64,000 nucleotides of DNA from Marivirga aurantiaca (lineage in GTDB: Bacteria; Bacteroidota; Bacteroidia; Cytophagales; Cyclobacteriaceae): positions 1-64,000 of the forward strand of contig NZ_JAEQBW010000002.1 in assembly GCF_016679925.1 (NCBI RefSeq), written 5' to 3'. Position 1 is the first letter of the stretch. Every line of letters begins with the position of its first letter. Shown here piece by piece: positions 63,998 through 64,000 of this stretch. A model generated the notes under the pieces. It searched no databases. It was not told the origin of the DNA and saw only the letters and a list, made by a program, of their open reading frames with translations. The position numbers were made by a program, and so were the translations under genes.

Positions 63998-64000
63998 ACT

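Overview
The window looks like a chromosomal segment of a low-GC member of the Bacteroidota, most likely a marine Cytophagales bacterium. The support is a giant secreted protein ending in a type IX secretion (T9SS type B, CHU_C-like) sorting domain, SprB-like and PKD-like repeats, -7 boxes of the Bacteroidota form TAnnTTTG, and intergenic repeats typical of that group. The genus cannot be fixed from the sequence alone.

Layout. 1-8300 is housekeeping: a 58-residue membrane protein, the ribosome-rescue hydrolase ArfB, monomeric isocitrate dehydrogenase, a LON-substrate-binding-domain protein, ferritin and aconitase. 8659-20276 is a two-gene unit: a small exported protein followed by a 3751-residue T9SS protein, whose first half is 19 near-identical 87-residue repeats in an A-B alternation. 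20277-24700 is repeat-rich and gene-poor. It holds a TraR/DksA-type gene split by a 285-bp MITE-like insertion, a YceI gene behind a 31-bp dyad, and an outer-membrane barrel protein. A Ppx/GppA phosphatase follows.

26038-58948 is a continuous plus-strand surface-glycan locus of about 33 kb: a sugar epimerase, two MBOAT O-acyltransferase plus SGNH-like pairs, an ABC exporter, and a nonulosonic (legionaminic-type) acid set (legB, legI, legG, formyltransferase, PIG-L deacetylase, ptmE, legF, ptmF-like, ptmA-like). Then come three sulfotransferases, two hexapeptide acyltransferases, several GT-B glycosyltransferases, a Wzy-like polymerase, an asparagine-synthase-like amidotransferase and a methyltransferase. 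The genes mostly overlap or abut, which implies co-transcription and a heavily decorated (sulfated, acylated, amidated) acidic glycan. No LegC aminotransferase, LegH acetyltransferase, initiating phosphoglycosyltransferase or Wza/Wzc export gene is in the window.

59227-64000 holds valS, a small GIY-YIG nuclease gene bracketed by direct repeats built from REP-type palindromes, a dense cluster of hairpin repeats, and an enoyl-CoA hydratase.

The most unusual non-coding content is a set of interspersed repeat families. One is a REP-like palindrome (TTGCGAAC...GTGAAGCAA). One is a bipartite double hairpin with covarying stems (five copies). One is a two-block element whose end supplies a start codon. 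One is a larger GC/T-rich family at 4366-4600 and 22650-23093.
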